Source of the DNA: Astragalus membranaceus | Taxonomy: Eukaryota; Streptophyta; Magnoliopsida; Fabales; Fabaceae | Length of the DNA: 64,000 nt | Direction of reading: 5' to 3' | Assembly (NCBI GenBank): GCA_039519185.1 | Contig: CM076850.1 | Span: 159,632,462 to 159,696,461, forward strand | In this document: piece after piece, positions 1-12,600 of the stretch | How positions within the stretch are numbered: the stretch's first letter is position 1 | How the letters are laid out: each line of letters begins with the position of its first letter | The notes under the pieces: model-generated | Database searches by the model: none | Seen by the model: the letters and a program-made list of their open reading frames with translations, nothing else | Told to the model about the DNA's origin: nothing | Made by a program: the position numbers and the translations under genes

Positions 1-55
1 CAAGTCAGCATTATTGACTGCATTTAATTGAGCCTGTCGAAAATGCAGGCTAACA

Positions 56-2047
56 ATACCCGCGCAATGAATATATACCGATAACATGTGATGTTTTCAT
101 GTTGACATTTGAAAGTAAATAATTATTTACCATCTTTAAATCATAAATGTATTTAGCGAGGCAAAACATATGAAGGAAATTTTAACATATAAGCTCGTTT
201 GGTGATTGTGATAAGGAGACATGATATGATAAGTCAATCATATTATGTGTTAGTCTAACGTTTATTGAGCTAACATGATATGATAATTTAATCTAGTAAT
301 TTATCCTATCTTATTTCTCTAGTTAAAATTTAATTCTGAGTTTGAGCTGGGTTAGAAACCAACAGGGTATGATAAGAAAACAATCTATTCATTTACTCTT
401 CAAAAATATTTTTTAAAATATTAAAATATGAAATCTATTAAAAATAAGTATAAATTAAAAAAATTGATGTTAAATTAAAAATTAAAAATATTAGTACCTA
501 AGTAAAATAATAAAGTATGATTTTATGATAAGAGTAATTTGGTCTTCTTGTATAATTTAAAATTTAAAAATCTACTGAAATTTAAAAAACTAAAATAAAC
601 GATAAAGTTAGATTAATTAAATTAATTAATAATAAAGAATAAAAATAGAAAATTAATTTAATTTTCAATAAATGAGATATAGTTGTCACATTGGTAGTTT
701 TGTCATTAACATATAGTATCTATCATATCATTATTTATTAACTTTCTAAAATATATAATAGAATAAATGTTATGTTTGTACCTAAAAGAGAATAATATAT
801 ATTATTTTATATCTTATCATGTGTTGCACATCAAAAACATAATACGATAGTTATCATATATCTATCATATCCTATCTCTATCCCATTTCATATCATATTC
901 TGTCTATATCCTATCCCAACCATCAAACAGACTTTAAAAGTAAAGAAACAATAAAGCATTAAAAACAAAAACAAAATAAAAAATATAAATAAATTTAAAA
1001 TATTAAACCATAAAAAAAATACTTTTTAAGGATTAAAAACTATATTAATCATTTACGAGTAATATAATACTTATAAAATATCACGCACACTTTAAATTAC
1101 GACAAAATGATATATGGTAGAAGAAAATGACATTTTATAAATAATACTGTAATGCTCCCAAAGAGACGTCTAAGAAGAAAAATAAATATTTGAAAATAAC
1201 AAAAAATTAATAAAATTCGATACATACTTAAATGTGTGAAGCGTTATCAAAATAGTACCTGTATTTGTCAAAAACTTCTCCAAGTGTGCCTTCCACTAAT
1301 AGTTATAGGGAACAAAAGACACCAATTACATAACGAAAGACACATTCGTAATCCAAAACTATCCAATGAAAAAAACATTAATAAAAAAGAAAAGAACAAA
1401 TTTAACTATAAAAATAGAAAAATTAAAAGTAAAAAAAAAAAATAGTATTTTTTTAAAAATGTTTGAGGCGCTATTCCGCTATTACGATATTCCTTAAACT
1501 TCTAAAATCTTCAAAAACACCCCTCAAATGTGTCTGTCTATTTCAAGGTCTCCTCGACACTTTAGCTTTTGTATCAATTCCCATTTTACCAAAAGAATTT
1601 TATTTCAACAGGCTCACGGGAGCGGTAGGCTATTGAGTACCTGGTTACAATTTAAACTCTTCTTTGTACTAGTCATATAACATATTTGATATAAACTGGA
1701 TATCCTCTACGTGTAACTATAACCGAATTAAACTACGACAGGCGGCAAAGCTCCCCAAGGGATTTAATGCGACTATTCTTATAACATTTAATATTGGTGT
1801 GCGGATCCTGGTGAGTGTGTGCGGTGATGCAGGGCATAGCCAGAGTCTGCATACACGTGGGTTGACTAGTAAGCCTTATACAAACATTAAGTCAAGTGTA
1901 ATGAGGTAGTAGGATATATATTTAATATTTATACACGGCCTATAATAATTTAGAGGCTGCTAGAACAAACTCTATCGACTTCTATAAATAATCAGTTAAG
2001 CAGTCCAAGACAAACACCCAAGCATCAACTCCAAGCCTATCAAAACC
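56..2047 (+). promoter_or_regulatory. P450 copy A 5-prime flank and core promoter
   Basis: AT-rich DNA upstream of the P450 start codon. A TATA box (TATAAATA) lies at 1983-1990, 58 bp before the ATG, so transcription probably starts near 2015. From about position 56 the stretch is present again at 52395-54779, and its last 0.8 kb again at 59923-60716. It holds no coding sequence that I recognise; the open frame at 1236-1445 is Lys/Asn-rich AT-derived noise. A degraded relative of the SINE-like sequence found downstream is visible at about 1700-1790. Confidence 0.7.
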
Positions 2048-4015
2048 ATGGAAATCCTTTCCTTTTTGTACTACTCTCTCTTCTATCTTACTCTATTTTT
2101 CATCTTCAACCTTATATTCCAATCAAGAAAATTCAAAAACCTCCCACCTGGCCCTCCTTCTCTTCCCATAATTGGCAACCTTCACCACCTCAAACGCCCC
2201 CTTCAACATACCTTCAAAGGCCTCTCTGAAAAATATGGTGATATCATGTCCCTTTGGTTTGGATCACGTCTTGTGGTTATTGTTTCTTCACAAGCTATAT
2301 TCCAAGAATGCTTCACTAAACATGATGTTGTTCTTGCAAATAGACCTAAATTTCTCTCAGGAAAATACATCTTCTACAACTACACCACTTTAGGGTCATC
2401 CTCCTATGGTGAACACTGGCGTAACCTTCGTCGTATCACTGCCACCGATGTCCTTTCAACGAATCGCATCAACAGTTTCGCTGGAATCCGAAACGATGAG
2501 ATTCATAGACTTGTACAGAAGTTGGCGGAGGACTCATCTGAGGATTTTGTTGAAGTTGAGCTCACTTCTAAATTCTATGATATGACATTCAACAATATAA
2601 TGAGAATGATCTCGGGTAAGAGGTATTATGGAGATGATTGTGACATGACAGATGTTGAAGAAGCCACACAATTTAGAGCAATGGTTTCAGATTTGTTGAA
2701 GTTGTCAGGGGCAAATAACAAGAATGATTTCTTGCCGATATTGAGGTTGGTTGATTATGAAAATTTGGAGAAGAGACTTGTGAAAATTCGTGACAAAAAT
2801 GATGCCTTTTTAAGAGGACTCATTGAAGAACATCGCAGCAAAAAGAAACATGATAATACTATGGTAGATCATCTTCTAAGTCTACAAGAATCACAACCAG
2901 AGTATTATACCGATCAAATCATCAAAGGTCTTGTTCAGGTATATAATAATAAACTTTAATTCCTCTAATAGAAAATTAAATTAGGGACCAAAATTTAAAG
3001 AAAAAAAAATATAAAATTTGTCTTTAATTCTGTCACTAAATTTAGTGACAATGACACTAGAGACAAATTTTAGTTTTCTCGCCTCTATTTTAGTCGCAAA
3101 TTCTATTTTTTCTAGTAGTATATATATTGCTCTCTTTATTAATTAATATTACAATTTTGTCTTTATTATAAAAAACAAAATTGCAGTTTTGGATTCATTA
3201 AATAAATGATGTATCTGATCTATAATATAGGTATTGAATAACTGTTGTATCTAATCCATAATTTAGGTCAAATACATCAGTTATTCAATGAATCTAAAAC
3301 TAAAACTTTTTCTTATAATAAGGACCAGAGTATAATATGTATCTCTCTATAGAAATTTCATTAATATTTCTTTGACTTCATTTAATCAACTTGAGATTAT
3401 TCTATGTAGGGTATCCTTCTAGCTGGAACTGATTCATCAGCTGTAACTTTAGAGTGGGCATTATCTTGTGTACTAAATAACCCAGAGGTACTCAAAAAGA
3501 CAAGAGATGAATTGGATACTCATATAGGTCAAGACCGTTTGTTGGAGGAGTCTGACCTTCCAAAAATTCCTTACCTTAAAAACATTGTCTATGAGACACT
3601 TAGGTTGTATACTCCTGCTCCATTGTCACTGCCACACTCTTCTTCAGAGGAGTGTATTATTGCAGGATACAAAGTTCCACGAGACACTATAATACTAACT
3701 AATGCTTGGGCTATTCATAGAGACCCTAAGGTTTGGAGTGAAGCAACAAGTTTCAAGCCTGAGAGATTTGACAAAGAAGGAGAGCTTGAGAAATTAATTG
3801 CATTTGGGTTGGGAAGAAGGGCTTGTCCTGGAGGAGCTTTGGCTATGCGTGCAATTAGCTTGACTTTGGGATTATTGGTTCAATGCTTTGATTGGAAATT
3901 AGTTGATGATAAAGAGATTGATATGAGAGAGGAAAGTGGATTCACCTTGTCTAAGTTAACTCCATTGACGGCTATGTGTAAACTCCGCCCAGCCATCAAG
4001 AAGCTTGTGAAGTAA
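2048..4015 (+). CDS. Cytochrome P450, CYP81E-like (copy A)
   Basis: Two exons: 2048-2938 and 3410-4015, with a phase-0 GT-AG intron of 471 bp. Together they encode 498 residues, the usual length for CYP81 enzymes. Visible parts: hydrophobic ER membrane anchor (about residues 4-24), Pro-rich hinge PPGP (33-36), C-helix WRNLRR (124-129), I-helix AGTDSS (302-307), K-helix ETLR (359-362), PERF (414-417) and haem loop [10 protein letters not shown] (429-438) with the axial Cys at 436. The family is known for NADPH- and O2-dependent hydroxylation in flavonoid and isoflavonoid metabolism; members of CYP81E hydroxylate isoflavones at the 2-prime or 3-prime position. That substrate is inference here. 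The residues after the haem Cys read PGGALA where I expect PGEGLA, a small departure. The frame is open throughout and a TATA box is in place, so the gene looks functional. A near-identical copy lies at 60717-62684. Confidence 0.93.
3186..3300. repeat. Intronic inverted repeat in P450 copy A
   Basis: Arms of about 29 bp at 3186-3214 and 3272-3300 are reverse complements at about 25 of 29 positions. They enclose a 57-bp AT-rich loop inside the P450 intron. This looks like a small MITE or foldback element; I could not define a target duplication. The same structure is in copy C at 61855-61969. Confidence 0.55.
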
Positions 4016-4197
4016 TTTTTATAGCCTAGTGTGCAATTTTCGTAATAGTATAAGCATCATCAAAAGCTTGTAAACTTATGAGGTTAATTTTCTCAAATAA
4101 ATTTCTCTACTTGTATTTCATCTATTTCGTAATATTTGATGTTTTAGCCTTTTAGTTTTGTGGCAAAACAATTGTTGTTTTATACATTCAAAGCTAA
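4016..4197 (+). other. P450 copy A 3-prime UTR and flank
   Basis: AT-rich sequence after the stop codon with AATAAA at about 4096. It is likely the 3-prime UTR and polyadenylation region. It ends where the tandem units begin. Confidence 0.5.
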
Positions 4198-4662
4198 ATT
4201 AATTTGGTACTTCCAACTATACTCTTGATATTTATGGTTGATCTATATGCACCAATACCCAAACTGATGTGTCAAAAAAAAATACCCAGACTAATACACT
4301 TCCAAATATTGATTGATTATTATGACACTACAGCAAACTTTTACAAATTGCGGCGGTTCTAAGACCAAGCGGTGACAGTTTGGACCGCCGGTAAGCTTAG
4401 TTTGCGGTGGTTATTGTGTGCCGCGGTTTTCTACGTTGGCAGCCATTTTGTGACAGTTTTGACGATCGTCGTGCAACATTATTTTTACTTTTTTACTTTT
4501 TAAAATTGTGCGAGAACTTATTTTTACTTTTTAAAATCAACTGTTAAATATAAACCAATGGACTATTTTGTTGTTTAACTTTTTGAATGTTTTTTCATAT
4601 ATATCCTCAAAAAAAAGTGTGAAACATTAAATACACTTCTAGTATATATTAAAAAAACAAAC

Positions 4663-4860
4663 TTTTTTTTTGTGTAAATCAGGTATCCTCTGCGCGCAAC
4701 TGCAGAGACTAATCACTCGAGCCCATGTAGGACCACAACGAGAGGCGGAGCTCTCCCTCGAGAGATTTAATGCTGCTGCATTCCCAAGGCTGAATTCGAA
4801 TACAAGACCTTGATTAAACTGGAAGAAACTCAAACCATTTCATCCCGGCGCTCTTGGGTA
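4663..4860 (-). mobile_element. SINE-like retroposon (unit 1 copy)
   Basis: Read on the minus strand, about 198 bp with a possible Pol III A box (TGGTTTGAGTT), a B-box-like TATTCGAATTC about 36 bp later, and a run of A at the end (T run at 4663-4671 on the plus strand). Head spacing and tail fit a tRNA-type SINE. In unit 2 the B box reads TGTTCGAATTC, closer to consensus. The 60-64-residue open frame across it is not a gene. Confidence 0.55.
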
Positions 4861-5879
4861 AAAGACAAACTTTTTAAATTAGTGTAAAAAATAATCTAAA
4901 CAATAAATGCACCTTAAAAATTACAATCCCTTTGTCCGATATTTTCTTTGATGTTTTGGCCATCGGCACATGAAACAAGAAAACATTAACCAAATATAGC
5001 CAAAAATACCTCCAAATATATAATAATGTGATAGAATCACAATAATAAATTAGTAATATATTTAGTGAGCAGTTCTATTTATGAGTAGTGAATAATTTGT
5101 TTGAGTATTGGGTGGCTAGTAAAAGCTAAATTAATTTGGTATTTATAAAACATCCAAATTCTAGGACAAAGTTATATAAAGCTAAAACATTATCAATCAT
5201 GAGACGGAGTAAGTAACTTTTTGTTAGAGTAAACTCTCAAATTGGTCCTCAACTATCACATTCTCTCCAGTTTAGTCCCTAAACTATTTTAAATGATTAA
5301 AGAGTCCCTAAAATTTTCCCCAAACAATTAAGTCAAACCCAATGTGAATATGAGCAATATTAACAAAGGCACTAACTTGATGGATAGAGGAAAAGTTAAG
5401 GACTTTTTAATCGATTTAAATAATTTTGAGATTAGATTAGAGAGGGGATGATAGTTAATGAACCAATTTGAAGGTTTACTCATTTTTCTTATAAATGAGA
5501 CCAAAAAATACTCGTATAATCTAATATCCATCAATTTATACAAATAAACCTCTTATGAAATTACTAATTTGGTTCTCTTATTAACATGACACATATCTAA
5601 TTTAAGGGTAAAAATGTCATTACCATCTATTTCTTTATTTTTATTTTTATTACACTCTCTTTCTTTTTTTTCTTCTCTTTCTTCTTACACTCTTTTTCCT
5701 CCTTTTCACTTTTCTTCTTACACTCTCTTTCCTCCTTTTACTTTTCCCATGAACAATTCTTCTCTTTCTCTTATCACTTCACTCTAGTTTTTTTAACTAA
5801 ATTTCTAAATTTATACAAACACAACTCTACTAAATTACCTATAAAAATGTAAATGAGTCACACTAAAAAAAAAGCTCAC

Positions 5880-6117
5880 CTTTTTGGAAAAAGTTATCAT
5901 CTTAAAATTTTAATATTTCTGTCCGAAATCTGTTTACACTCTTATTGATAATCTACTATCACCTCTTATTGATAATCTACTATCTATCTTTTACTATCCT
6001 TTTTGGAAAAAGTTATCATCTTAAAATTTTAATTTTTCTGTCCGAAATCTGTTTACACTCTTATTGATAATCTACTATCACCTCTTATTGATAATCTACT
6101 ATCTATCTTTTACTATC
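5880..6117. repeat. 119-bp tandem duplication
   Basis: The segment 5880-5998 is repeated at 5999-6117, nearly identical. It includes two internal copies of a TTATTGATAATCTACTATC motif. Units 2 and 3 have only one copy, so the duplication is specific to unit 1. Confidence 0.85.
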
Positions 6118-6246
6118 TACTATAATTTACTAATCAACTAAAATAATCAACTGAAACTACGAGATAACTGCAATGATATATAAAAAAACACTGGGTAACT
6201 GCACTGATATATAAAAAAAGCACATGATTAATATTTGTCATTGATA

Positions 6247-8230
6247 ATTAATTTGGTACTTCCAACTATACTCTTGATATTTATGGTTGATCTATATGCA
6301 CCAATACCCAAACTGATGTGTCAAAAAAAAAATACCCAGACTAATACACTTCCAAATATTGATTGATTATTATGACACTACAGCAAACTTTTACAAATTG
6401 CGGCGGTTCTAAGACCAAGCGGTGACAGTTTGGACCGCCGGTAAGCTTAGTTTGCGGTGGTTATTGTGTGCCGCGGTTTTCTACGTTGGCAGCCATTTTG
6501 TGACGGTTTTGACGATCGTCGTGCAAAACTGCTGCCACGCGTTTTCAAGAAAAAAATGTGCGAGAACTTATTTTTACTTTTTAAAATCAACTGTCAAATA
6601 TAAACCAATGGACTATTTTGTTGTTTAACTTTTTGAATGTTTTTCATATATATCCTCAAAAAAAAGTGTGAAACATTAAATACACTTCTAGTATATATTA
6701 AAAAAACAAACTTTTTTTTTGTGTAAATCAGGTATCCTCTGCGCGCAACTGCAGAGACTAATCACTCGAGCCCATGTAGGACCACAACGAGAGGCGGAGC
6801 TCTCCCTCGAGAGATTTAATGCTGCTGCATTCCCAAGGCTGAATTCGAACACAAGACCTTGATTAAACTGGAAGAAACTCAAACCATTTCATCCAGGCGC
6901 TCTTGGGTAAAAGACAAACTTTTTAAATTAGTGTAAAAAATAATCTAAACAATAAATGCACCTTAAAAATTACAATCCCTTTGTCCGATATTTTCTTTGA
7001 TGTTTTGGCCATCGGCACATGAAACAAGAAAACATTAACCAAATATAGCCAAAAATACCTCCAAATATATAATAATGTGTTAGAATTACAATAATAAATT
7101 AGTAATATATTTAGTGAGCAGTTCTATTTATGAGTAGTGAATAATTTGTTTGAGTATTGGGTGGCTAGTAAAAGCTAGTAGGGATAAAATTGGAAGAAAT
7201 TAATTAATTTAGCATTGTATTTATAAAACATCAAAATTCTAGGACAAAGTTATATAAAGCTAAAACATTATCAATCATGAGACGGAGCAAGTAACTTTTT
7301 CTTAGAGTAAACTCTCAAATTGGTCCTCAACTATCACATTCTTTCCGGTTTAGTCCCTAAACTATTTTAAATGATTAAAGAGTCCCTAAAATTTTCCCCA
7401 AGCAATTAAGTCAAACCCAATGTGAATATGAGCAATATTAACAAAGGCACTAACTTGATGGATAGAGGAAAACGTTAAGGACTTTTTAATCAATTTAAAT
7501 AATTTTGAAACTAGATTAGAGAGGGGATGATAGTTAATGAACCAATTTGAAGGTTTATTCATTTTTCTTATAAATGAGACCAAAAACTACTCTTATAATC
7601 TAATATCTATCTATTTATGCAAATAAAACCTCTTATGAAATTACCAATTTGGTTATCTTATTAACATAACACATATCTAATTTAAGGGTAAAAATGTCAT
7701 TACCCTCTATTTCTTTATTTTTCTTCTTATTACATTCTTTTTTTTTTCTCTTTCTTCTTACACTCTCTTTCCTCCTTTTTCACTTTTCTCTTACACTCTA
7801 TTACTTCCTTTTTTCTTTTTACTTTACTTTTACTTTTCCCATGAACAATTATTCTCTTTCTCTTATTACTTTACTCTAGTTTTTTTAACTAAATTTCTAA
7901 ATTTATACAAACACAACTCTACTAAAATTACCTATAAAAATGTAAATGAGTCACACTAAAAAAAAACTCACCTTTTTGGAAAAAATTATCTCCTTACAAT
8001 TTTAATTTTTCTCTCCAAAATCTGTTTACACTCTTATTGATAATCTACTATCACCTCTTATTGATAATCTACTATCTATCTTTACTATCTACTATAATTT
8101 ACTAATAAACTAAAATAATCAATTGAAACTACGAGATAACTGCAAAGATATATAAAAAAACACGGGGTAACTGCACTGATATATAAAAAAACACAGGATT
8201 AATATTTGTCATTGATAATTAATTTTTTTG
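6247..8230. repeat. Tandem unit 2
   Basis: Second copy of the downstream unit, starting in the same phase as 4198. It has private variants, such as CTTTCCGG near 7341 where units 1 and 3 have CTCTCCAG. It keeps a GTAGGGATAAAATTGG segment at about 7167 that unit 1 lacks. The downstream flank of P450 copy C carries these unit-2 variants. No gene is seen. Confidence 0.75.
6712..6909 (-). mobile_element. SINE-like retroposon (unit 2 copy)
   Basis: Same 198-bp element as at 4663-4860, carried along by the unit duplication rather than inserted independently. The B-box-like sequence TGTTCGAATTC is the best of the set. Confidence 0.55.
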
Positions 8231-8849
8231 AAGACTACTAAAAACCTACTATCTAAAAAACAAGAAAATTTAATGACTATTTAAACTACTCTTTAATATT
8301 TAACACAAATATTTCTTATTGATAATCTACTATATGCTAAAAGTATTCATTTCGGAACATATTGGTTTTCAAACAGGTAATGGAATATTGGTCACTCAAT
8401 GCTAGTATTGTCCTTGATTGCTTACCTGTTCATTGAATGCAGTAAAACCTTATGAGTACATGAACCTCATTTTTCAAACCATTAAAGATACCAGCAAACT
8501 CCAAGGAAATCTAACCCCCAAAACAATGGCTATTCAGGTAACACATGTCTTAACTCTTGAAACACCAGGTTCAAGCGCAACAACACCAACAATTCCAATG
8601 GTCTCACCAAATAATAAAGCTGCAAGTATGACCACTGTTAGACTGAGAATCAATAACAACATGCAATATGTCCATGCTAGGTAATCAAAGCAAACACAAT
8701 TCTTGCTCTCAGAATTGGAATGCAGAATTCAAATCAACACGTATTTTTTTAATAGACGAATCAAAACATTATTTTATTAGAGGAATCAGCACAGAGTTAA
8801 CTAAAATAAATTTCTCTTTTAATGCATTCTATCAAGAAAGAAAACAAGC
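8231..8849. other. Unrecognised stretch between units 2 and 3
   Basis: The stretch begins with AT-rich repeats. About 8380-8720 is less AT-rich and gives a hydrophobic frame on the minus strand, as an old membrane-protein exon would, but it has stops and no family that I recognise. It is absent from units 1 and 2, so it was inserted or it marks the older boundary of the array. Confidence 0.35.
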
Positions 8850-10720
8850 CACAATTGATTATTATGACAATACAGCAAACTTTTGCAAATTGCGGCGGTT
8901 CTAAGACCAAGCGGCGACAGTTTGGACCTCCGGTAAGCTTAGTTTGCGGTGGTTATTGCGTGTCGCGGTTTTCTATGTTGGCAGCCATTTTGTGATGGTT
9001 TTGACGATCGTCGTGCAAAACTGCTGCCACGCGTTTTCAAGAAAAATATGCGCGGGAACTTATTTTTACTTTTTAAAATCAACTGTCAAATATAAACCAA
9101 TGAACTGTTTTGTTGTTTAACTTTTTGAATGTTTTTTCATATATATCCTCATAAAAAAGTGTGAAACATTAAATACACTTCTAGTATATATTAAAAAAAA
9201 AACTTTTTTTTGTGTAAATCAGGTATCCTCTGCGCGCAACTGTAGAGACTAATCCCTCGAGTCCGTGTAGGACCACAACGAGAGGCGCAGCTCTCCCTCG
9301 AGAGATTTAACGCTACTGCATTCTCAAGGCTGAATTCGAACACAAGACATTGGTTAAACTGGAAGAAACTCAAACCATTTCATCCAGGCGCTCTTGGGTA
9401 AAAGACAAATTTTTTAAATTAGTGTAAAAAATAATCTAAACAATAAATGCACCTTCAAAATTACAATATCCCTTTGTCCGATATTTTCTTTGATGTTTTG
9501 GCCATTGGCACGTGAAACAAGAAAACATTAACCAAATATAGCCAAAAATACCTCAAAATAATAATGTGTTAGAATTACAATAATAAATTAGTAATATATT
9601 TAGTGAGCAGTTCTATTTATGAGTAGTGAATAATTTGTTTGAGTATTGGGTGGCTAGTAAAAGCTAGTAGGGGTAAAATTGGAAGAAATTAATTAATTTA
9701 GCATTGTATTTATAAAACATCCAAATTCTAGGACAAAGTTATATAAAGCTAAAACATTATCAATCATGAGACGGAGTAAGTAACTTTTTGTTAGAGTAAA
9801 CTCTCAAATTGGTCCTCAACTATCACATTCTCTCCAGTTTAGTCCCTAAACTATTTTAAATGATTAAAGAGTCCCTAAAATTTTCCCCAAACAATTAAGT
9901 CAAACCCAATGTGAATATGAGCAATATTAACAAAGGCACTAACTTGATGGATAGAGGAAAAGTTAAGGACTTTTTAATCGATTTAAATAATTTTGAGATT
10001 AGATTAGAGAGGGGATGATAGTTAATGAACCAATTTGAAGGTTTACTCATTTTTCTTATAAATGAGACCAAAAAATACTCGTATAATCTAATATCCATCA
10101 ATTTATACAAATAAACCTCTTATGAAATTACTAATTTGGTTCTCTTATTAACATGACACATATCTAATTTAAGGGTAAAAATGTCATTACCATCTATTTC
10201 TTTATTTTTATTTTTATTACACTCTCTTTCTTTTTTTTCTTCTCTTTCTTCTTACACTCTTTTTCCTCCTTTTCACTTTTCTTCTTACACTCTCTTTCCT
10301 CCTTTTACTTTTCCCATGAACAATTCTTCTCTTTCTCTTATCACTTCACTCTAGTTTTTTTAACTAAATTTCTAAATTTATACAAACACAACTCTACTAA
10401 AATTACCTATAAAAATGTAAATGAGTCACACTAAAAAAAAAAGCTCACCTTTTTGAAAAAAGTTATCATCTTAAAATTTTAATTTTTCTGTCCGAAATCT
10501 GTTTACACTCTTATTGATAATCTACTATCACCTCTTATTGATAATCTACTATCTATCTTTTACTATCTACTATAATTTACTAATCAACTAAAATAATCAA
10601 CTGAAACTACGAGATAACTGCAATGATATATAAAAAAACACTGGGTAACTGCACTGATATATAAAAAGAGCACATGATTAATATTTGTCATTGATAATTA
10701 ATTTTTTTGAAGACTACTAA
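8850..10720. repeat. Tandem unit 3
   Basis: Third copy of the downstream unit. Its first half is the most diverged (for example GACAATACAGC instead of GACACTACAGC). Its second half is almost identical to unit 1: a 71-codon frame at 9895-10110 is the same residue for residue as 5328-5543. That mosaic pattern indicates exchange or gene conversion between units. No gene is seen. Confidence 0.7.
9204..9400 (-). mobile_element. SINE-like retroposon (unit 3 copy)
   Basis: Diverged copy of the element at 4663-4860, with the same tail orientation and the same position within its unit. Confidence 0.5.
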
Positions 10721-11156
10721 AAACCTACTATTTAAAAAACAAGATTTAATGACTATTTAAACTACTCTTTAATATTTAACACAAATATTTCTTATTGATA
10801 ATCTACTATCTATCTTTTACTATCTACTATAATCAACTAGTCAATTGAAACTACAAGATAAATGCACTAATATATAAAAAAAACACGGGATAATTGCACT
10901 GATATATAAAAAAACACGAGATTAATATTTGTCATTGATCATTAAATTTTTTGAAGACTACTACTACAAATCTACTATCTAAAAAACAAGAAGACTTAAT
11001 GACTATTTAAACTACTAATTAATATTTAAAAAAATATTTCTTATTGATAATCTACTATCTAACTTTTACTATCTACTATAATATACTAATCAACTAAAAT
11101 AATCAATTGAAACTACAAGATAACTGCACTGATATATAAAAAATCACGGGATAACT
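10721..11156. repeat. AT-rich short-period repeats, CACTA insertion site
   Basis: Degenerate repeats of about 24 bp built on GCACTGATATATAAAAAAAC and related words, plus TTATTGATAATCTACTATC motifs. The same repeats resume at 30181, directly beyond the CACTA transposon, so this is the left half of its target site. ACT at 11154-11156 is the left target duplication. No gene is seen. Confidence 0.65.
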
Positions 11157-11560
11157 CACTACAAGAAAAGCTGGACTTTGCGGCGGGCAAAATCCGCCGC
11201 AAAAGCCAAATTTGCGGCGGATATTTGGACTTTGCGGCAGAAATTTTTCGCCGGTAGCCAGCTCGAAGCAAACGCGTTGCGGCGGATTATCCGCCGCAAG
11301 TTTGCGGCGGATTTAGTGGCGCCGCAAAATCCACCGCAAATTTGCGGCGGATAATCTGCCGGAAAATGGGACAAATTTTTGACGCAATATATCCGCCGGA
11401 AAGTACCCAATATCCGCCGCAAATTATTCGCCGCAAAGTACATGTTATCCGCCGCAAAACACTCGTTTTATTTAAAAAAAATGAATATAATTTTTTTAAA
11501 AAAACGTTTTATTTAAAATTCCGCCGCAAACGACACAAATCCGCCGCAAAGTACCATTTT
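11157..11560. repeat. CACTA left subterminal repeat region
   Basis: Many direct and inverted copies of the 10-12-bp word TTTGCGGCGGAT / ATCCGCCGCAAA in about 0.4 kb beside the terminal CACTA. In this superfamily such repeats are binding sites for the TNP1-type protein. The open frames that cross them are composition artefacts. Confidence 0.85.
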
Positions 11561-11745
11561 TTTAAAAAAAAAATTATTATTATTTTTAAAAAATAAATTT
11601 TATTTTTTTAAAAATATCGTTTTAATTAAAAATATATATTATTTTATTAATTTTTTTAATTATTGATAAAAAAATAAAATCCAATAACTAATTAATTTTT
11701 AATTTAAAAAAATAAAAATTGGGAAAAGCAGTAAAAATATCCATA
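11518..11745. repeat. Direct-repeat copy 1 of CACTA inner end sequence
   Basis: This segment, from CCGCCGCAAACGAC to GGGAAAAGCAGTAAAA, recurs in the same orientation and with high identity at 28797-29030. That is unexpected inside a single CACTA element. Confidence 0.8.
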
Positions 11746-12600
11746 CAATTAATAAAATATCCAGACAATTAATAAAATATCCAGACAAAAAAAATAAAAT
11801 AATCTAAAGTTACTGGGGTGCCTGCCGGTCAATGTCATCAACATTATTATAATATGTATCATCTTGAAGTAAAGCACTGAGCGATGACATTTGGACATTA
11901 AGATCAATGTCCAGCGGGGGTGACCGCTGCTGGGGGTACTGCTGGTTTGGCTGGATCAGGGGTGACTGATGTTGGGGCTGCTGGTATGGCTGGCGGGGTG
12001 ACTGATGTTGCTGCTGGTATGGCTGGAATGGCGGCGCATACTGCGGTGTATACTGCGGGGGATATTGGGATGCATACGCCGGGGGATACTGGGGTGCATA
12101 CTGTTGCTGGTAGTAATGCTGCTGTGGCGGCGGCGGGTAGGATGCTGATGAGGATGGCCTCGAGTGCTGAGACACCATCTGATCCTGCAAGAACTTAAAG
12201 CGCTCCTCCATGCGCTCCTCAGCTACCCTAGCCTGCTCTCGAATCGCCTGAATTTCCCGATCACTTCGATCCCGAATCGCCTGAATTTCCCGATCGCTTT
12301 GCTGCTGCCGCTCGGCAATCTGACGCTGAGCCTCGCTTAGTTGCTGCGTCAATTGCCTAACCTCATTCAACTCACCAGCATTGGGAACATAATTGCGACC
12401 AGTCGAGGATCCAGAATATGAATCTGATAGACTCGGAATAATGCTTGTTCGAAAAGCAGCCGGTCCAATCAGTGGCGAAGCCAGGATTTTTCTAGAGCCT
12501 GGGCAAGAAAATTTCCCGCCAATTTACATATGACATAATATATACATAATCATAAAGTGTGCTAAATAGGAGAGATGAAATCTAACCTGTCAATAGAGTG

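Larger units (their letters stand above)
4198..6246. repeat. Tandem unit 1 downstream of the P450
   Basis: A 2.05-kb non-coding unit that starts again at 6247 (unit 2). Its first part (4198-5130) matches 62867-63799 downstream of P450 copy C. Its second part (about 5150-6240) matches unit 3 (about 9715-10700) better than unit 2. The unit-1/unit-2 junction sits on the short shared sequence TAATTAATTT, as if made by recombination between short homologies. The block contains a SINE-like element, pyrimidine-rich tracts and repeats of a TTATTGATAATCTACTATC motif. No gene is seen. Confidence 0.75.

Noticed and set aside
1236..1445. 69-residue Lys/Asn-rich frame upstream of the P450
   Set aside because: The composition is that of AT-rich DNA, it has frame-disrupting differences among the flank copies, and it lies in the promoter region.
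4326..4340. CACTACAGCAAAC with GCGGCGG words, like a CACTA left end (also at 6376 and 62995)
   Set aside because: No matching TAGTG right end or 3-bp duplication was found in the units, and unit 3 has CAATA instead. It may be a relic, but it is not supported as an element.
4639..4833. 64-codon minus-strand frame repeated in each P450 flank (also 6688-6882, 9191-9373 and 63308-63502)
   Set aside because: It lies across the SINE-like element, its copies differ by duplication only, and it has no promoter or domain.
11920..12198. 92-residue Gly/Ala-rich plus-strand frame
   Set aside because: It is the antisense of the Gln/Tyr/Pro-rich tail of the TNP1-like protein.
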